A DNA stretch of 64,000 bases from assembly GCF_030732865.1 (NCBI RefSeq), contig NZ_JASHKB010000001.1, positions 1 through 64,000 of the forward strand. The letters are read 5' to 3'. A program made the translations under genes and the position numbers. Numbering within the stretch: the stretch's first letter is position 1; each line of letters begins with the position of its first letter. The notes under the pieces were generated by a model. That model had not been told where the DNA came from and made no database searches. It was given only the letters and a program-made list of their open reading frames with translations. This document shows positions 63,967 through 64,000 of the stretch, one piece after another. The DNA comes from Roseitalea sp. MMSF_3546 (GTDB taxonomy: Bacteria; Pseudomonadota; Alphaproteobacteria; Rhizobiales; Rhizobiaceae).

Positions 63967-64000
63967 GTCAAGCTCGGCAAATGAACATTGTCGGAAGGTT

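Overview
The window is GC-rich, gene-dense chromosomal DNA from an alphaproteobacterium, most probably a member of the Rhizobiales (Hyphomicrobiales). The support is gene content and order: dapF-mtaB-ftsY-yciB, an IalB-family protein beside rlmN, a gcvTHP operon behind a tandem glycine riboswitch, a sulfoquinovosyl-lipid (sqd) cluster, leuD/leuB/asd, and small families such as DUF2794, DUF1223, DUF1737, DUF2798 and DUF1328. I cannot name a genus. I see no rRNA, tRNA, CRISPR array, transposase or prophage gene. This is core chromosome with a few local oddities.

Layout. 0-2.2 kb: a GNAT acetyltransferase overlaps ffh. 2.27-3.8 kb: a 690-bp tandem duplication carries two copies of a small lipoprotein gene, with a 164-bp repeat at both ends and in the middle. 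3.8-10.5 kb: an outer-membrane barrel protein, a TakP-like TRAP transporter (Q-M-P), a formamidase-family enzyme and a cyclopropane fatty acid synthase. 10.6-15.2 kb: gcvP, gcvH and gcvT, all minus strand, behind two glycine aptamers. 15.3-18.7 kb: a sulfolipid cluster (sqdB, a GT8 transferase, a nucleotide-sugar epimerase/reductase) holding a palindromic intergenic repeat. 18.9-31.2 kb: housekeeping and small-domain genes, including BI-1, the ybbA-ybbP exporter divergent from tesA, thpR, an ECF sigma factor, IalB-rlmN and a LysE exporter. 31.5-38.6 kb: argG, a membrane-tethered TAXI-type binding protein, an M3 peptidase, an M50-CBS protease, a Nudix hydrolase and a ClbS-like protein. 38.6-43.1 kb (minus): DUF1328, dapF, mtaB, ftsY, yciB. 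43.3-44.6 kb: a SbtA-like bicarbonate transporter with a SbtB-like PII protein. 44.7-51.1 kb: a zincin, DUF1737, a CitE-like lyase, leuD, RidA, YdeI, leuB, and asd preceded by a tiny leader ORF. 51.3-56.5 kb: an RND efflux pump with a divergent TetR regulator. 56.5-64 kb: a patatin, 3-hydroxybutyrate dehydrogenase, ispG, ispA, lytic transglycosylases, mtgA and rpmF.

Most interesting points. (1) Directly upstream of asd is a 12-codon ORF reading MTATIMIKKTTG, in which ten of twelve residues are Thr, Ile, Met or Lys. These are exactly the amino acids made from aspartate semialdehyde, and GC-rich alternative stems follow the ORF. It looks like an undescribed attenuation leader. (2) A SbtA-SbtB pair in a heterotroph-like chromosome. 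(3) A 100% identical amplified lipoprotein cassette whose history can be read from three SNPs in its flanking repeats. (4) A promoter-embedded palindrome ahead of the TetR gene. Function calls rest on motif and family recognition from the sequence; no database search was run.
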